From assembly GCF_014595975.1 (NCBI RefSeq), contig NZ_JABWGQ010000044.1, forward strand, positions 1 to 64,000: DNA of 64,000 bases, read 5' to 3'. The notes beneath the pieces are model-generated. The model was not told the DNA's origin. It saw only the letters and a program-made list of their open reading frames with translations, and ran no database searches. This stretch comes from Sphingopyxis sp. LK2115. Lineage in GTDB: Bacteria > Pseudomonadota > Alphaproteobacteria > Sphingomonadales > Sphingomonadaceae. Both the position numbers and the translations under genes were made by a program. Within the stretch, counting starts at the first letter, position 1, and each line of letters begins with the position of its first letter. Shown here piece after piece: positions 52,751 to 61,442 of the stretch.

Positions 52751-54802
52751 GTGAACACCGCGCGTATCGCCATGCTTGCCTGCACCGCGCTGGCCAGCGG
52801 CACCGCCTTTGCCGCCGACGCCGCATCGGCCGACGTCGAGGATCAGGACCAGATCGTCGTCACGGGCTATGCAGGGACCAAGACCGATACCGCGCTCGTC
52901 GAACTGCCCCAGCCGGTCAAGGTCATCACCGCCGATCAATATGAGGCGCAGGGGGCGATCAACATCAGCGATACGGTGAAATATGCCGCCGGCGTTCTCG
53001 CCAACCCCTATGGCCGCGATACGCGCGTCGACGGGTTCAACGTCCGCGGCATCGACGCACTGCAATTCCGCGACGGGATGCGCGACATCTTCTCCTACTA
53101 TGCCAGCATCACTTCGGACCCCTATAATTTCGATCGTGTCGAAATCGTCCGCGGCCCGGCGTCGGTGCTGTTCGGCCAGGGCTCGATCGGCGGCCTCGTC
53201 AATCTTGTGTCGAAAAGCCCCGGTTTCGAAACGCAGGGCGAAATCAGCCTCGTCTACGGCAGCCATGACCGCAAGGAAGTGCTCGCCGACGTCAATCTCG
53301 CGCTGTCCGACAGCTTCGCGATCCGCGCCGTCGGCCGCGCGCGCGACGCCGACACCTATGTCGACCATGTCCCCGACGACCGGGTGATGTTCGCCCCCTC
53401 GCTCCGCTGGCAGCCGACCCCCGACACCGACATCACCCTGACCGGCCTCTATCAGGAGGACGACACCGGATCGACGTCGCAGTTCCTGCCGATCATCGGC
53501 ACCTTCCGCCCCAACCCCGGCGCGCCGGGGCCGCTTGACCGCTACACCTTCGTCGGCAAGCCCGGCTGGGACCGCTACGCCGGCCGCTCGCTCCAGGGCA
53601 TGGCCAGCGTCACGCATGATTTTTCACACGCGGTGCGGCTCAGCCTCAAGGCGCGCTATATCGACAGCGACCTGGAATATTTCACCCATTACACGGACAG
53701 CTATTCGAACCCCACCGATCCCTTCGCCGCCGACCGGCGCACCATCGGCCTTTACGCCGATGCCAGCGATGCGCGGATGAACGTCTTTTCGACCGACAAC
53801 AATCTCCAGTTCAATTTCAACACCGGCGCCAACGTCCAGCACAAGCTGCTCGTCGGTATCGACTACAGCTGGAACAAGGTCGGCAAGCGCGGCGTGTTCG
53901 GCTTCGAAACAATCGATCTCTACGACATCGATTATGACGCGCTGTTGACCTATGATCCGACCGGCCCCTTTGCCTATGACTCGCAAAAGCAGCTCGGCGT
54001 CTATGTGCAGGACCAGATCCGCTTCTTCGACCGCGTGTCGGTCGTGCTCGGCGCGCGGCGCGACCGCGTGACCTCGTCCGCGGGGAACAAGGACAATGCG
54101 ACGACGTTCCGCGCGGGCATCATCGGCGATATCGGTGCGGACGTGTCGCCTTTCCTCAGCTACACCGAAAGCTTCCTGCCGATCGCCGGGCGGAACGAAA
54201 ATGCCGACGGCAGCGTGGGCGACCCGTTCCGTCCGCAGACTGGCGAGCAGTGGGAAGCGGGGGTCAAGTGGAACCCGCGCCCCGGCACTTTGGTCACCGT
54301 CACCGGCTTTCGCGTCAAGGAACGCAACCGTGTGCTGTATCTGGCGGGCGGCGGCACCGTGCAGTCGGGCAAACTCACCACCAAGGGCATCGAGGTCGAG
54401 GCGAGCCACAGCCTGCCCGGCAATTTCGACCTGCTCGTCAACTATGGCTATAACAAGCTGAAATCAGAGGTGAACACCGACCTCGACTATCTGCCGCGCC
54501 ACATCGCCTCGATCTGGTCGACCAAGACCTTCGGGCTGACGGACGAAGCGCGTCTGCGGCTCGGCGCGGGCGTGGTCTATACCGGCAAGCGCCGCTCGAC
54601 CGGCCCCGCCTGGTCGCTGGTCACCCCCAGCAACACCACGGTCGATGCGCTCGCCGAAGTGAGCTGGAACAACTGGCGTGTGGCGATCAATGCAACGAAC
54701 CTGCTCAACAACAAATATTTCGCTTCCTGCCTCGCGCGCGGCGACTGTTTCGTCGGCGCGCCGCGCAATGTGATGGCGACCGTCGGTTACCGATTCCAAT
54801 GA
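52751..54802 (+). CDS. TonB-dependent siderophore receptor
   Basis: A 683-residue outer-membrane receptor of the FhuA/TIGR01783 type. A signal peptide (about residues 1-21, ending Ala-Phe-Ala) precedes a TonB box Asp-Gln-Ile-Val-Val-Thr-Gly, the plug (Val-Glu-Ile-Val-Arg-Gly-Pro-Ala-Ser-Val-Leu-Phe-Gly near 133) and the barrel, whose last strand ends Tyr-Arg-Phe-Gln, one residue beyond the usual terminal Phe. The GTG start follows AGGGGAAAA. It imports a ferric siderophore, identity unknown, and is coupled by ATGA to the next gene. Confidence 0.94.
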   Translation: MNTARIAMLACTALASGTAFAADAASADVEDQDQIVVTGYAGTKTDTALVELPQPVKVITADQYEAQGAINISDTVKYAAGVLANPYGRDTRVDGFNVRGIDALQFRDGMRDIFSYYASITSDPYNFDRVEIVRGPASVLFGQGSIGGLVNLVSKSPGFETQGEISLVYGSHDRKEVLADVNLALSDSFAIRAVGRARDADTYVDHVPDDRVMFAPSLRWQPTPDTDITLTGLYQEDDTGSTSQFLPIIGTFRPNPGAPGPLDRYTFVGKPGWDRYAGRSLQGMASVTHDFSHAVRLSLKARYIDSDLEYFTHYTDSYSNPTDPFAADRRTIGLYADASDARMNVFSTDNNLQFNFNTGANVQHKLLVGIDYSWNKVGKRGVFGFETIDLYDIDYDALLTYDPTGPFAYDSQKQLGVYVQDQIRFFDRVSVVLGARRDRVTSSAGNKDNATTFRAGIIGDIGADVSPFLSYTESFLPIAGRNENADGSVGDPFRPQTGEQWEAGVKWNPRPGTLVTVTGFRVKERNRVLYLAGGGTVQSGKLTTKGIEVEASHSLPGNFDLLVNYGYNKLKSEVNTDLDYLPRHIASIWSTKTFGLTDEARLRLGAGVVYTGKRRSTGPAWSLVTPSNTTVDALAEVSWNNWRVAINATNLLNNKYFASCLARGDCFVGAPRNVMATVGYRFQ

Positions 54803-55380
54803 GTGAGACCGCACCTCTGGTCTGGATCGGCGCCGCGGGACTCGTTGCCGCGGTGTTGCAGCTTCGCCGCGCATGGGGCTTGCCGCGCCGTTCGGCGGCG
54901 GCGAACGGCATCGGCTGGGCGCTGATGCTCGTCGGCGCGGCGCTGGCGCTTGCCGGCAATGGCGCATGGGGCCTCGCGGTCGCGTCGCTCTTTGGCATGA
55001 CGACCGCCGCGCTGCTCCTCGCCCACGCCGGCTGGACATCGCCCAAGGGCAAGGGGCGCGCGTCGGACCGCAAGGCGCATATGCTCCCCGACAAGGGCGA
55101 GCCACGCCGCCTCGGCCGCCGCCTGCTCACCTTCGTCCTTACTATCCCGCTCGCCTTTGTCGCGGCGCTGCTCGCCGCGCTCGGTGTGCGCGCGCTCGCG
55201 GGGATGGCGGGATGGAGCGAGGCCGACGGCAATGCGACGGCGCTCCTGCTCCTGCCCCTCCTCTGGGGCATCCTCGCCTTCTGGCTGCTCATGCTGCCGC
55301 GCCGCGGCGCGCAATGCGCCTTGCTGGCGATCCCCGCCGCCGCCGGATTCGGCCTGATCCTCGTCGGAGGCGCCATATGA
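54799..55380 (+). CDS. Membrane protein of the siderophore uptake operon
   Basis: A 193-residue inner-membrane protein with three N-terminal and about three C-terminal hydrophobic segments joined by a charged loop (Lys-Gly-Lys-Gly-Arg-Ala-Ser-Asp-Arg-Lys). The halves recall the separate small DUF3325 and DUF3649 proteins that accompany PepSY proteins in TonB receptor operons elsewhere, so it may be their fusion; this is a guess from size and position. It overlaps the receptor and the PepSY gene by 4 bp each. Confidence 0.75.
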   Translation: MSETAPLVWIGAAGLVAAVLQLRRAWGLPRRSAAANGIGWALMLVGAALALAGNGAWGLAVASLFGMTTAALLLAHAGWTSPKGKGRASDRKAHMLPDKGEPRRLGRRLLTFVLTIPLAFVAALLAALGVRALAGMAGWSEADGNATALLLLPLLWGILAFWLLMLPRRGAQCALLAIPAAAGFGLILVGGAI

Positions 55381-56735
55381 CGCCCGCCATTTCCAAACAG
55401 GCCGTCCAGCGCGCGCTGTCGGGGCACGCCGCGATCGGCCTGCTCGCCTCGGCCCTGCTCTACCTCATCTGCCTCACCGGCACGGTCGTCGTTTTCTATC
55501 AGGAATGGCAGCGCATCGAGCAGCCGGACGCCCCCGAAATGGCGGCGATCACCCCCGACGCGGTCCAGCGCGCCGTCGCAGCGGTGCTCGCGAGCGAAAA
55601 GGGCAAACCCGCCACGACGCACCTCTATGTCCATATGCCGGTGGACGGTCTGCCGCGCACGACGATCACGACCGACCATCAGGCGGTGCATGTCGACGCT
55701 GACGGCAGGATCGCCATGCCCGAGGAGAATGCCTGGTCGGAGTTTCTGCTCCACGCCCATTATGCGCTCAACATTCCCGGCCTCGTCGGCATGACGATCG
55801 TCGGCATCTTCGGCGTGATGATCCTCGCGCTGTCGCTGTCGGGAATCGTCGCGCATCCGCGCATCTTCCGCGACGCCTTTCGCCTGCGCGCGCGCGACAA
55901 TCATGGCGTTGGCCTTGCCGACTGGCACAACAGGCTCAGCGTCTGGACCTTGCCCTTTTCGCTCGCGATCGCGCTCACCGGATCGATGATCGGACTCGGC
56001 GCCGTCGGCGCCTATGGCCTTGCCGCCGCCTTCTACAAAAATGATGTCGAAGCCGCCTATGCCCCGATCTTCGGCAAAGAACATGGCGCCGACGCCAGCC
56101 CCGCCCCGCTTGCCAATGTTAGCGCGGCGCTCACCTGGCTCGCCAGCAACCACCCCGAAGTGCGTCCGACCTATGTCATCCTTCACGATCCGCAGACGCG
56201 CGGCCAGCACATCCAGCTTATCGCCGAACACCCGCGCCGCCTGATCTACGGCGAAACCTATCAGTTCGGCGCCGACGGCAGCTATCACGGCAAGGTCGGC
56301 ATGTCCGACGGCCACATGGGGCAACAACTCGCCGCCTCGACCTATAATCTCCATTTCGGCAATTACGGCGGTCTGCCCGTCAAGCTCGCCTATATCCTTT
56401 TCGGCCTCGCGCTCACCGTCGTCGTCGCCACCGGCACCTCGATCTGGCTCGGCAAGCGCCAGCGGCGCGGGCTTCACGAACCGCGGCTGCGCGCGGGGTG
56501 GGATGGCGTGATCTGGGGTGTGCCGATCGCGCTGACGCTGACCTTCCTCGCGCGGCTCCTGCTCGGCAACGGTGCGCCGCTGATCGCGATCTTCTGGACG
56601 CTGACGATCGCCATTCCGCTGCTCGCCATGTTCGGCCGCCCCGAACCGCGCCCCAAACGGTTGATCCAGCGCCTGTTCGTCGCCGCGTTGCTGGCCGCCC
56701 TGATCGTCGCCGTCACGGGTATGTCGATGGTCTAA
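55377..56735 (+). CDS. PepSY-domain membrane protein, probable siderophore-iron reductase
   Basis: A 452-residue PepSY-associated membrane protein with about five helices. The first helix near 20-40 is followed by a periplasmic domain, and conserved histidines appear in Leu-Leu-His-Ala-His-Tyr-Ala-Leu near 120, Asp-Trp-His-Asn-Arg near 183 and Asn-Leu-His-Phe-Gly near 325, candidates for heme or metal binding. Proteins of this group next to ferric-siderophore receptors are thought to reduce iron in the periplasm. It ends 4 bp inside the convergent regulator gene. Confidence 0.88.
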   Translation: MTPAISKQAVQRALSGHAAIGLLASALLYLICLTGTVVVFYQEWQRIEQPDAPEMAAITPDAVQRAVAAVLASEKGKPATTHLYVHMPVDGLPRTTITTDHQAVHVDADGRIAMPEENAWSEFLLHAHYALNIPGLVGMTIVGIFGVMILALSLSGIVAHPRIFRDAFRLRARDNHGVGLADWHNRLSVWTLPFSLAIALTGSMIGLGAVGAYGLAAAFYKNDVEAAYAPIFGKEHGADASPAPLANVSAALTWLASNHPEVRPTYVILHDPQTRGQHIQLIAEHPRRLIYGETYQFGADGSYHGKVGMSDGHMGQQLAASTYNLHFGNYGGLPVKLAYILFGLALTVVVATGTSIWLGKRQRRGLHEPRLRAGWDGVIWGVPIALTLTFLARLLLGNGAPLIAIFWTLTIAIPLLAMFGRPEPRPKRLIQRLFVAALLAALIVAVTGMSMV

Positions 56736-58120
56736 TCCCCCGCGAAATCGAACGCGCTTACCCCGCGCTCGCCGTCGCGGAACCGCAACGGGCGGCCGCG
56801 CGGCGGCGTCGACCGTTGCACGCAGCCCGTGCGCGTGCAGCGCCTGCATCCCAGCCCGATCGGCGTTGCGGGCGATCGCATCAGGTCGATACCGCGCGCC
56901 GCGATCAATGGCGCCGCGACCTTGGCGTCGACCCCGACGCACACCGCAAAGCGCGCAGGAGTCCCGCTCCCCGTTGCACCGGGCGCCGCGACCGAGCGCG
57001 ACTGGGTGAACCAGCGCGACCCATCGTCCAGCTCGACAAGGTCGGCGATCACTTCGCCCGGCCGCGCAAAGGCTTCGTGGATGCCCCACAGCGGGCAACG
57101 GGCATCGCCATCGGTCAGCGGCGACTGGCTCGCCCCGGCGTAACGCTTGCTCCCCTGCCCGGCGCGGTCGATGCGCAGCATGAAAAAGGGCAGCCCGCGC
57201 GCACCGACGCGCTGGAGCGTCGTCAATCGGTGCGCGACCTGTTCAAAGCTCGCGCCGAAGCGCCGCTGGAGCAGCAGCAGGTCATAGCCCGTCGCATCGC
57301 AGGCGCGCAGGAAGCGGCCATAAGGCATCATCAGCGCCGCGGCGAAATAATGAACCAGATGCCGTTCGAACAGGCGCGCCGCGGCGACCTCGGCAAACCC
57401 CGCGCCCGCGACCAGCGCGTCAATCTCGCCCTTCGCCTCGATCTGCGCCAGCGTCGCCGCCGCCTGAAACGTCCGCGAGGCGGGACGCAACAGTTCGCTG
57501 AGCATCAGTTGCCGCGCGTGCCAGTCGAGCCAGCGGAGGCGATCGGGCATCACGTCGGCGGGCAAGATGCGGATGCCGAGTTGGTGGCGTGCGCGCAAAC
57601 GCTCGGCAATCGTGCCATAAAGGTCACCGCCCGCGAGCCGCAGCTCGTCGGCCAGTTCCTCGGCGCGTGCGTCGAGGTCGGGGAAATGATTGCGCCATTT
57701 CTCGATCGCGCGGCGCACCGTGGCCACTTCGGGCGCATCGCCATCGCCTTCGGTTGCCGTTTCGGGCGCCGCGTCGAACAGCCGCGCAAAGGCCGCGGCG
57801 GTCGCGGGGGCGGTCTGAAGCCACTCCTCGACCTCCTCGGCACCGATCCCCAGGTCGGCGAAACGCGGGTCGGCAAGACGCCGCCGCAGCCCCGCCACCC
57901 CCCCCGGCACCTCGTCGCCACCCAGCGTGGCGGCGTCGAACGCAAAGCGTTCGGCCAGCCTGACCAGCACCGTCGCGGAAAGCGGCCGCTGGCCATTTTC
58001 GATCAAATTGAGGTAACTCGGCGAAATGTCGAGCGCGTCGGCCATGGCCGCCTGCGTCATGCCCGCCTCGCGCCGCACCCGTCGCACCGCCGGTCCCGCA
58101 AACACCCGCCGCCCGTTCAT
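56732..58120 (-). CDS. XRE/ImmA-IrrE/ScfR-type acyl-responsive regulator
   Basis: A 462-residue regulator with an N-terminal Cro-type HTH (Met-Thr-Gln-Ala-Ala-Met-Ala-Asp-Ala-Leu, about 21-30; Ser-Tyr-Leu-Asn-Leu-Ile-Glu-Asn-Gly after it), a middle ImmA/IrrE-like domain, and a C-terminal DUF2083-type domain with Cys-Arg-Arg-Cys-Thr-Arg-Thr-Gly-Cys, probably metal-binding. The architecture is that of RamB and of methylcitrate regulators. The ImmA HExxH zinc motif is not preserved (Phe-Glu-Arg-His-Leu-Val-His appears instead). It is divergent from aceA and probably controls it. Confidence 0.9.
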   Translation of the reverse strand: MNGRRVFAGPAVRRVRREAGMTQAAMADALDISPSYLNLIENGQRPLSATVLVRLAERFAFDAATLGGDEVPGGVAGLRRRLADPRFADLGIGAEEVEEWLQTAPATAAAFARLFDAAPETATEGDGDAPEVATVRRAIEKWRNHFPDLDARAEELADELRLAGGDLYGTIAERLRARHQLGIRILPADVMPDRLRWLDWHARQLMLSELLRPASRTFQAAATLAQIEAKGEIDALVAGAGFAEVAAARLFERHLVHYFAAALMMPYGRFLRACDATGYDLLLLQRRFGASFEQVAHRLTTLQRVGARGLPFFMLRIDRAGQGSKRYAGASQSPLTDGDARCPLWGIHEAFARPGEVIADLVELDDGSRWFTQSRSVAAPGATGSGTPARFAVCVGVDAKVAAPLIAARGIDLMRSPATPIGLGCRRCTRTGCVQRSTPPRGRPLRFRDGERGVSAFDFAGD

Positions 58121-58123
58121 GCA

Positions 58124-58147
58124 TGTAACTTTCTTTACTAAGTCACA
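58124..58147. promoter_or_regulatory. Candidate operator between regulator and aceA
   Basis: TGTAACTT-N8-AAGTCACA is a near-perfect dyad (7 of 8 positions pair) that ends 4 bp from the regulator start. Binding there would block its own translation start region. On the aceA side a TTGACA lies at 58187-58192, but no good -10 follows at 17 bp. The 139-bp spacer is AT-rich compared with its surroundings. Confidence 0.5.
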
Positions 58148-58259
58148 TCATCATTATCACCAGTTCGTCTATATTTACAATAATTATTGACAAATCTTTT
58201 CACTTTCCGCGGCAACTTCGCCAACATTCGCTCATCATCTCCGCACAAGGACAAAGACG

Positions 58260-59852
58260 ATGGGTTATCAGGAAGACATGGCGCAGGCTGGCCGCCTTAT
58301 CCGCGATCATGACGGCACGTGGGACGGCATCAGCGGCGAAAGCGTCGCCCGCATGCGCGCCCAGAACAGGTTCAGGACCGGCCTCGACATCGCCCGCTAC
58401 ACCGCGCGCATCATGCGCGCCGACATGGCCGCCTATGACGCCGATCCCGCCAACTATACGCAGTCGCTCGGCTGCTGGCACGGCTTCATCGCGCAGCAGA
58501 AGATGATCGCGATCAAAAAACATTTCGGCACCACCAAGGGCCGTTACATCTATCTTTCGGGCTGGATGATCGCCGCGCTGCGCAGCGAGTTCGGCCCGCT
58601 GCCCGACCAGTCGATGCACGAAAAGACCAGCGTTCCCGCGCTGATCGAGGAAATCTACACCTTCCTGCGTCAGGCCGACGCGCGCGAACTTGGGCTGCTG
58701 TTCCGCGATCTCGACGCCGCACGCGCCGAAGGCGACGAACTCAAGGCCAAACAGATCCAGGCGGCGATCGACAATCATGAAACGCACGTCGTGCCGATCA
58801 TCGCCGACATCGACGCGGGCTTCGGCAATGCCGAAGCGACCTATCTGCTCGCCAAGAAGATGATCGAGGCCGGCGCCTGCGCCCTCCAGATCGAGAACCA
58901 GGTCTCGGACGAAAAGCAGTGCGGTCATCAGGACGGCAAGGTCACCGTGCCGCACGAAGATTTCCTTCAGAAGATCCGCGCGATTCGTTACGCCTTCATG
59001 GAACTGGGCGTCGAAGACGGCATCATCGTTGCGCGCACCGACAGCCTTGGCGCCGGCCTGACCAAGCAGATCGCCTATTCGAAGGAAGCGGGCGACCTTG
59101 GCGACCGCTATAACAGCTTCCTTGACTGTGAAGAGGTCGAGGGCGCTGGCAACCCCGGCGACGTGCTCATCAACCGCGATGGCAAGCTGATGCGCCCGAA
59201 GCGTCTGCCTTCGAACCTCTATCAGTTTCGTCCGGGAACCGGCGAGGACCGCTGCGTGCTGGATTGCATAACCTCGCTCCAGAACGGCGCCGACCTTATC
59301 TGGATCGAGACCGAAAAGCCGCACATCGAGCAGATCGCAGCCATGGTGGACCGCATCCGCGAAGTCGTGCCCAATGCGAAACTTGCCTACAATAATTCGC
59401 CTAGCTTCAACTGGACGCTCAACTTCCGCCAGCAGGTTTATGACAGCTGGGCGGAAGAGGGCCGCGACCTGTCGGCATATGACCGCACCAAGCTGATGAG
59501 CGCCGATTATGACGACAGCGAGCTTTCGAGGGAGGCCGACAACCGCATCCGCAGTTTCCAACGCGATGCGGCCAAGCGGGCAGGCATCTTCCACCACCTC
59601 ATCACGCTGCCGACCTATCACACCGCGGCGCTCAGCACCGACAATCTCGCCAGGGAATATTTCGGCGACGAGGCGATGCTCGGTTACGTCAAGGGCGTCC
59701 AGCGCAAGGAAATCCGCGAGGGCATCGCCTGCGTGAAGCACCAGAATATGAGCGGAAGCGACATCGGTGACGATCACAAGGAATATTTCGCGGGCGAAGC
59801 AGCCCTCAAGGCCGCGGGCAAGGACAATACGATGAATCAGTTCGCCGCTTGA
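58260..59852 (+). CDS. aceA: Isocitrate lyase
   Basis: Splits isocitrate into succinate and glyoxylate, the first step of the glyoxylate shunt for growth on acetate or fatty acids. The 530-residue length is that of the longer ICL subfamily. The active-site loop reads Glu-Lys-Gln-Cys-Gly-His (family Lys-Lys-Cys-Gly-His), with Ile-Ala-Asp-Ile-Asp-Ala-Gly-Phe-Gly-Asn upstream and Asn-Asn-Ser-Pro-Ser-Phe-Asn-Trp later. AAGGA precedes the ATG. The divergent acyl-responsive regulator fits induction by acetyl- or acyl-CoA. Malate synthase is not in the window. Confidence 0.96.
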   Translation: MGYQEDMAQAGRLIRDHDGTWDGISGESVARMRAQNRFRTGLDIARYTARIMRADMAAYDADPANYTQSLGCWHGFIAQQKMIAIKKHFGTTKGRYIYLSGWMIAALRSEFGPLPDQSMHEKTSVPALIEEIYTFLRQADARELGLLFRDLDAARAEGDELKAKQIQAAIDNHETHVVPIIADIDAGFGNAEATYLLAKKMIEAGACALQIENQVSDEKQCGHQDGKVTVPHEDFLQKIRAIRYAFMELGVEDGIIVARTDSLGAGLTKQIAYSKEAGDLGDRYNSFLDCEEVEGAGNPGDVLINRDGKLMRPKRLPSNLYQFRPGTGEDRCVLDCITSLQNGADLIWIETEKPHIEQIAAMVDRIREVVPNAKLAYNNSPSFNWTLNFRQQVYDSWAEEGRDLSAYDRTKLMSADYDDSELSREADNRIRSFQRDAAKRAGIFHHLITLPTYHTAALSTDNLAREYFGDEAMLGYVKGVQRKEIREGIACVKHQNMSGSDIGDDHKEYFAGEAALKAAGKDNTMNQFAA

Positions 59853-59860
59853 CCGAGCTA

Positions 59861-59961
59861 GGCGCGAGGGGTTCCGTTGCACCCCCTCGCGCCAACCCTC
59901 TCGGCGCGGGACGCCTTGCACAACCGTCCCGCGCCTCCCGAGCTTTCCTGGGGAGGAAAGC
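59861..59961 (+). repeat. Three tandem perfect hairpins in the aceA 3' region
   Basis: Three exact dyads follow the aceA stop: GGCGCGAGGGG/CCCCTCGCGCC (59861-59871, 59883-59893), GGCGCGGGACG/CGTCCCGCGCC (59903-59913, 59925-59935) and GCTTTCCT/AGGAAAGC (59942-59961, 4-nt loop). The first two share their outer GGCGCG. They lead directly into the terminator at 59963-60005 and should protect the mRNA 3' end. Confidence 0.8.
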
Positions 59962-59962
59962 C

Positions 59963-60005
59963 TGTCCGCCGGAAGCCCCCCAAGGCCTCCGGCGGACATT
60001 TTTTT
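59963..60005 (+). terminator. Rho-independent terminator of aceA
   Basis: Exact 11-bp stem TGTCCGCCGGA/TCCGGCGGACA (59963-59973 and 59988-59998) followed at once by seven T (59999-60005). The T-tract points to termination on the plus strand, that is of aceA. terC ends at 60008 on the other strand. Confidence 0.93.
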
Positions 60006-60007
60006 GC

Positions 60008-60994
60008 TTATTGCGGCATGCCGGCGTCCTCGTTGCGCGTCCTGATAAGCGACCAGATGACGCCGCCTGCGATCAGCGCGACGGTTACGCCCAGGCTGAC
60101 CAGCGGCGGGAACTTGTCGCTACCGAGGATGAAATCGGCGATAAAGATTTTCGAACCGATGAACACAAGCACCAGTGCAAGCGCATATTTGAGATAGTGG
60201 AAGCGATGAACCATCGCCGAAAGCGCAAAATACAGCGCGCGCAGACCCAGGATCGCCATGATGTTCGAGGTGTAGACGATGAAGGTGTCGGTGGTGATCG
60301 CAAAGATGGCCGGCACGCTGTCGACCGCGAACACAAGGTCGGCAAGGTTGATGACAACGAGTGCCAGGAACAGCGGCGTCGCCGCAAGCACCTGCCTGCC
60401 CGTCTTGCCGTCGGCTATGCGAACGAAGAAACGCTCGCCATGGAGATCGCTGGTGATCGGGATGTGGCGCGACAACCATCTGACGACGGGATTACCCGCA
60501 ACGTCCATCGGCTTTTCGCCAACAAACAGCATCTTGACGCCCGTGAAGATCAGGAAGGCGGCAAAGACATAGAGCAGCCAGCCATATTCGCTGACCAGCG
60601 CTGCGCCGCCGGCGATCATGATGCCGCGCAGCACGATGACCGCGACGATACCCCACAGCAGCGCGCGATACTGGTATCGCGGCGGGATCGCAAAGGTCGT
60701 GAAAATAAGCGAAATGACAAAGATATTGTCGATCGACAGCGCTTTCTCGATAAAGAAGCCGGTGTAATATTGCAGGCCGGCCTCGCCGCCCTTCGCGCTC
60801 CACACCCACGCGCCGAATGCGAGCGCGATGCCGATGTAGAACGCCGAAAGCTTGAGGCTCTCGCCGATCCCCATTTCCTTGTTTTCCCTGTTGAGAATAC
60901 CAAGGTCGAACGCGGTTAGCGCAACGACGATCGCGATAAAGGCCAGCCAGAACCAGGCCGGCGTGCCAAGCCAGTCGGCAAACAGAAACTCCAT
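60008..60994 (-). CDS. TerC/Alx family membrane protein, putative manganese exporter
   Basis: A 328-residue protein with about nine membrane helices. The TerC motifs are clear: Phe-Ile-Glu-Lys-Ala-Leu-Ser-Ile-Asp-Asn-Ile-Phe-Val near residue 81 and Asn-Leu-Ala-Asp-Leu-Val-Phe-Ala-Val-Asp-Ser-Val-Pro-Ala near 217, each with acidic residues that could carry metal. Alx/TerC proteins are linked to manganese export and alkaline or tellurite response. It follows a DUF465 gene by 72 bp on the same strand; I see no yybP-ykoY riboswitch consensus. Confidence 0.92.
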   Translation of the reverse strand: MEFLFADWLGTPAWFWLAFIAIVVALTAFDLGILNRENKEMGIGESLKLSAFYIGIALAFGAWVWSAKGGEAGLQYYTGFFIEKALSIDNIFVISLIFTTFAIPPRYQYRALLWGIVAVIVLRGIMIAGGAALVSEYGWLLYVFAAFLIFTGVKMLFVGEKPMDVAGNPVVRWLSRHIPITSDLHGERFFVRIADGKTGRQVLAATPLFLALVVINLADLVFAVDSVPAIFAITTDTFIVYTSNIMAILGLRALYFALSAMVHRFHYLKYALALVLVFIGSKIFIADFILGSDKFPPLVSLGVTVALIAGGVIWSLIRTRNEDAGMPQ

Positions 60995-61066
60995 GATGGC
61001 TTTTCCCTGAACATGCCGCGCGCGCGGCTTTTGGCCCGCGCGCGCAGCTTTCGATTATCGGATGAT

Positions 61067-61249
61067 TTAGCGGACGAACGCCGGGCGGGACACGAGTGCC
61101 GCGAGCCGCCGTTTGACAGCAAGCTTCAGCGCCTTGAGCCGCAAGAGCCGGAACGGATCGGCGTCGTGGCGCCGCACTTCGCGGCGCTCGGCTTCGTCAA
61201 GCCGACGGTGAAGCTGGGACAAACGATAGAAATTGCGACGAAAACGCAT
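61067..61249 (-). CDS. DUF465 small coiled-coil protein
   Basis: A 60-residue basic helical protein: Phe-Tyr-Arg-Leu-Ser-Gln-Leu-His-Arg-Arg-Leu-Asp-Glu near residue 7 and Leu-Leu-Arg-Leu-Lys-Ala-Leu-Lys-Leu-Ala-Val-Lys-Arg-Arg-Leu near 42. This is the DUF465 (YdcH-like) pattern of small proteins of unknown function. AGGAGG lies 9 nt before ATG 61249, a strong ribosome binding site. Its mRNA has a leader of about 160 nt with strong hairpins, and terC follows. Confidence 0.82.
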   Translation of the reverse strand: MRFRRNFYRLSQLHRRLDEAERREVRRHDADPFRLLRLKALKLAVKRRLAALVSRPAFVR

Positions 61250-61442
61250 CGAAAAGGGCCTCCTGATTGAAAAATCAAGCAGATGACGCCGACGCCGCGC
61301 CCCGAACAGGGGGGGAGGCAGGGCCGCAAGCATCGGTGTCACCCGATGCGGTCCGACATCACGTAGCGGGATATATCCCGCCGACGCCAGAGGGGCCCGG
61401 CCCGCACGCCTGCTATTTAGGGGGCGGCCGTGCGGCTTGCAA
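61250..61442 (-). promoter_or_regulatory. Promoter and structured leader of DUF465-terC
   Basis: On the minus strand TTGCAA (61442-61437) and TAAATA (61419-61414), spaced 17 bp, form a promoter-like pair. The predicted leader of about 160 nt contains the palindrome GCGGGATATATCCCGC (61366-61381) and the hairpin GCATCGG-N6-CCGATGC (61330-61349), then a TTGA-TTTT-TCAA dyad beside the ribosome binding site. It may be a regulatory leader; I could not match it to a known riboswitch. Confidence 0.5.

Noticed and set aside
54705..57098. A 797-codon open frame on the minus strand
   Set aside because: It is antisense to the siderophore operon, with the Arg/Ala-rich composition of a shadow frame, and contains no recognisable motif.
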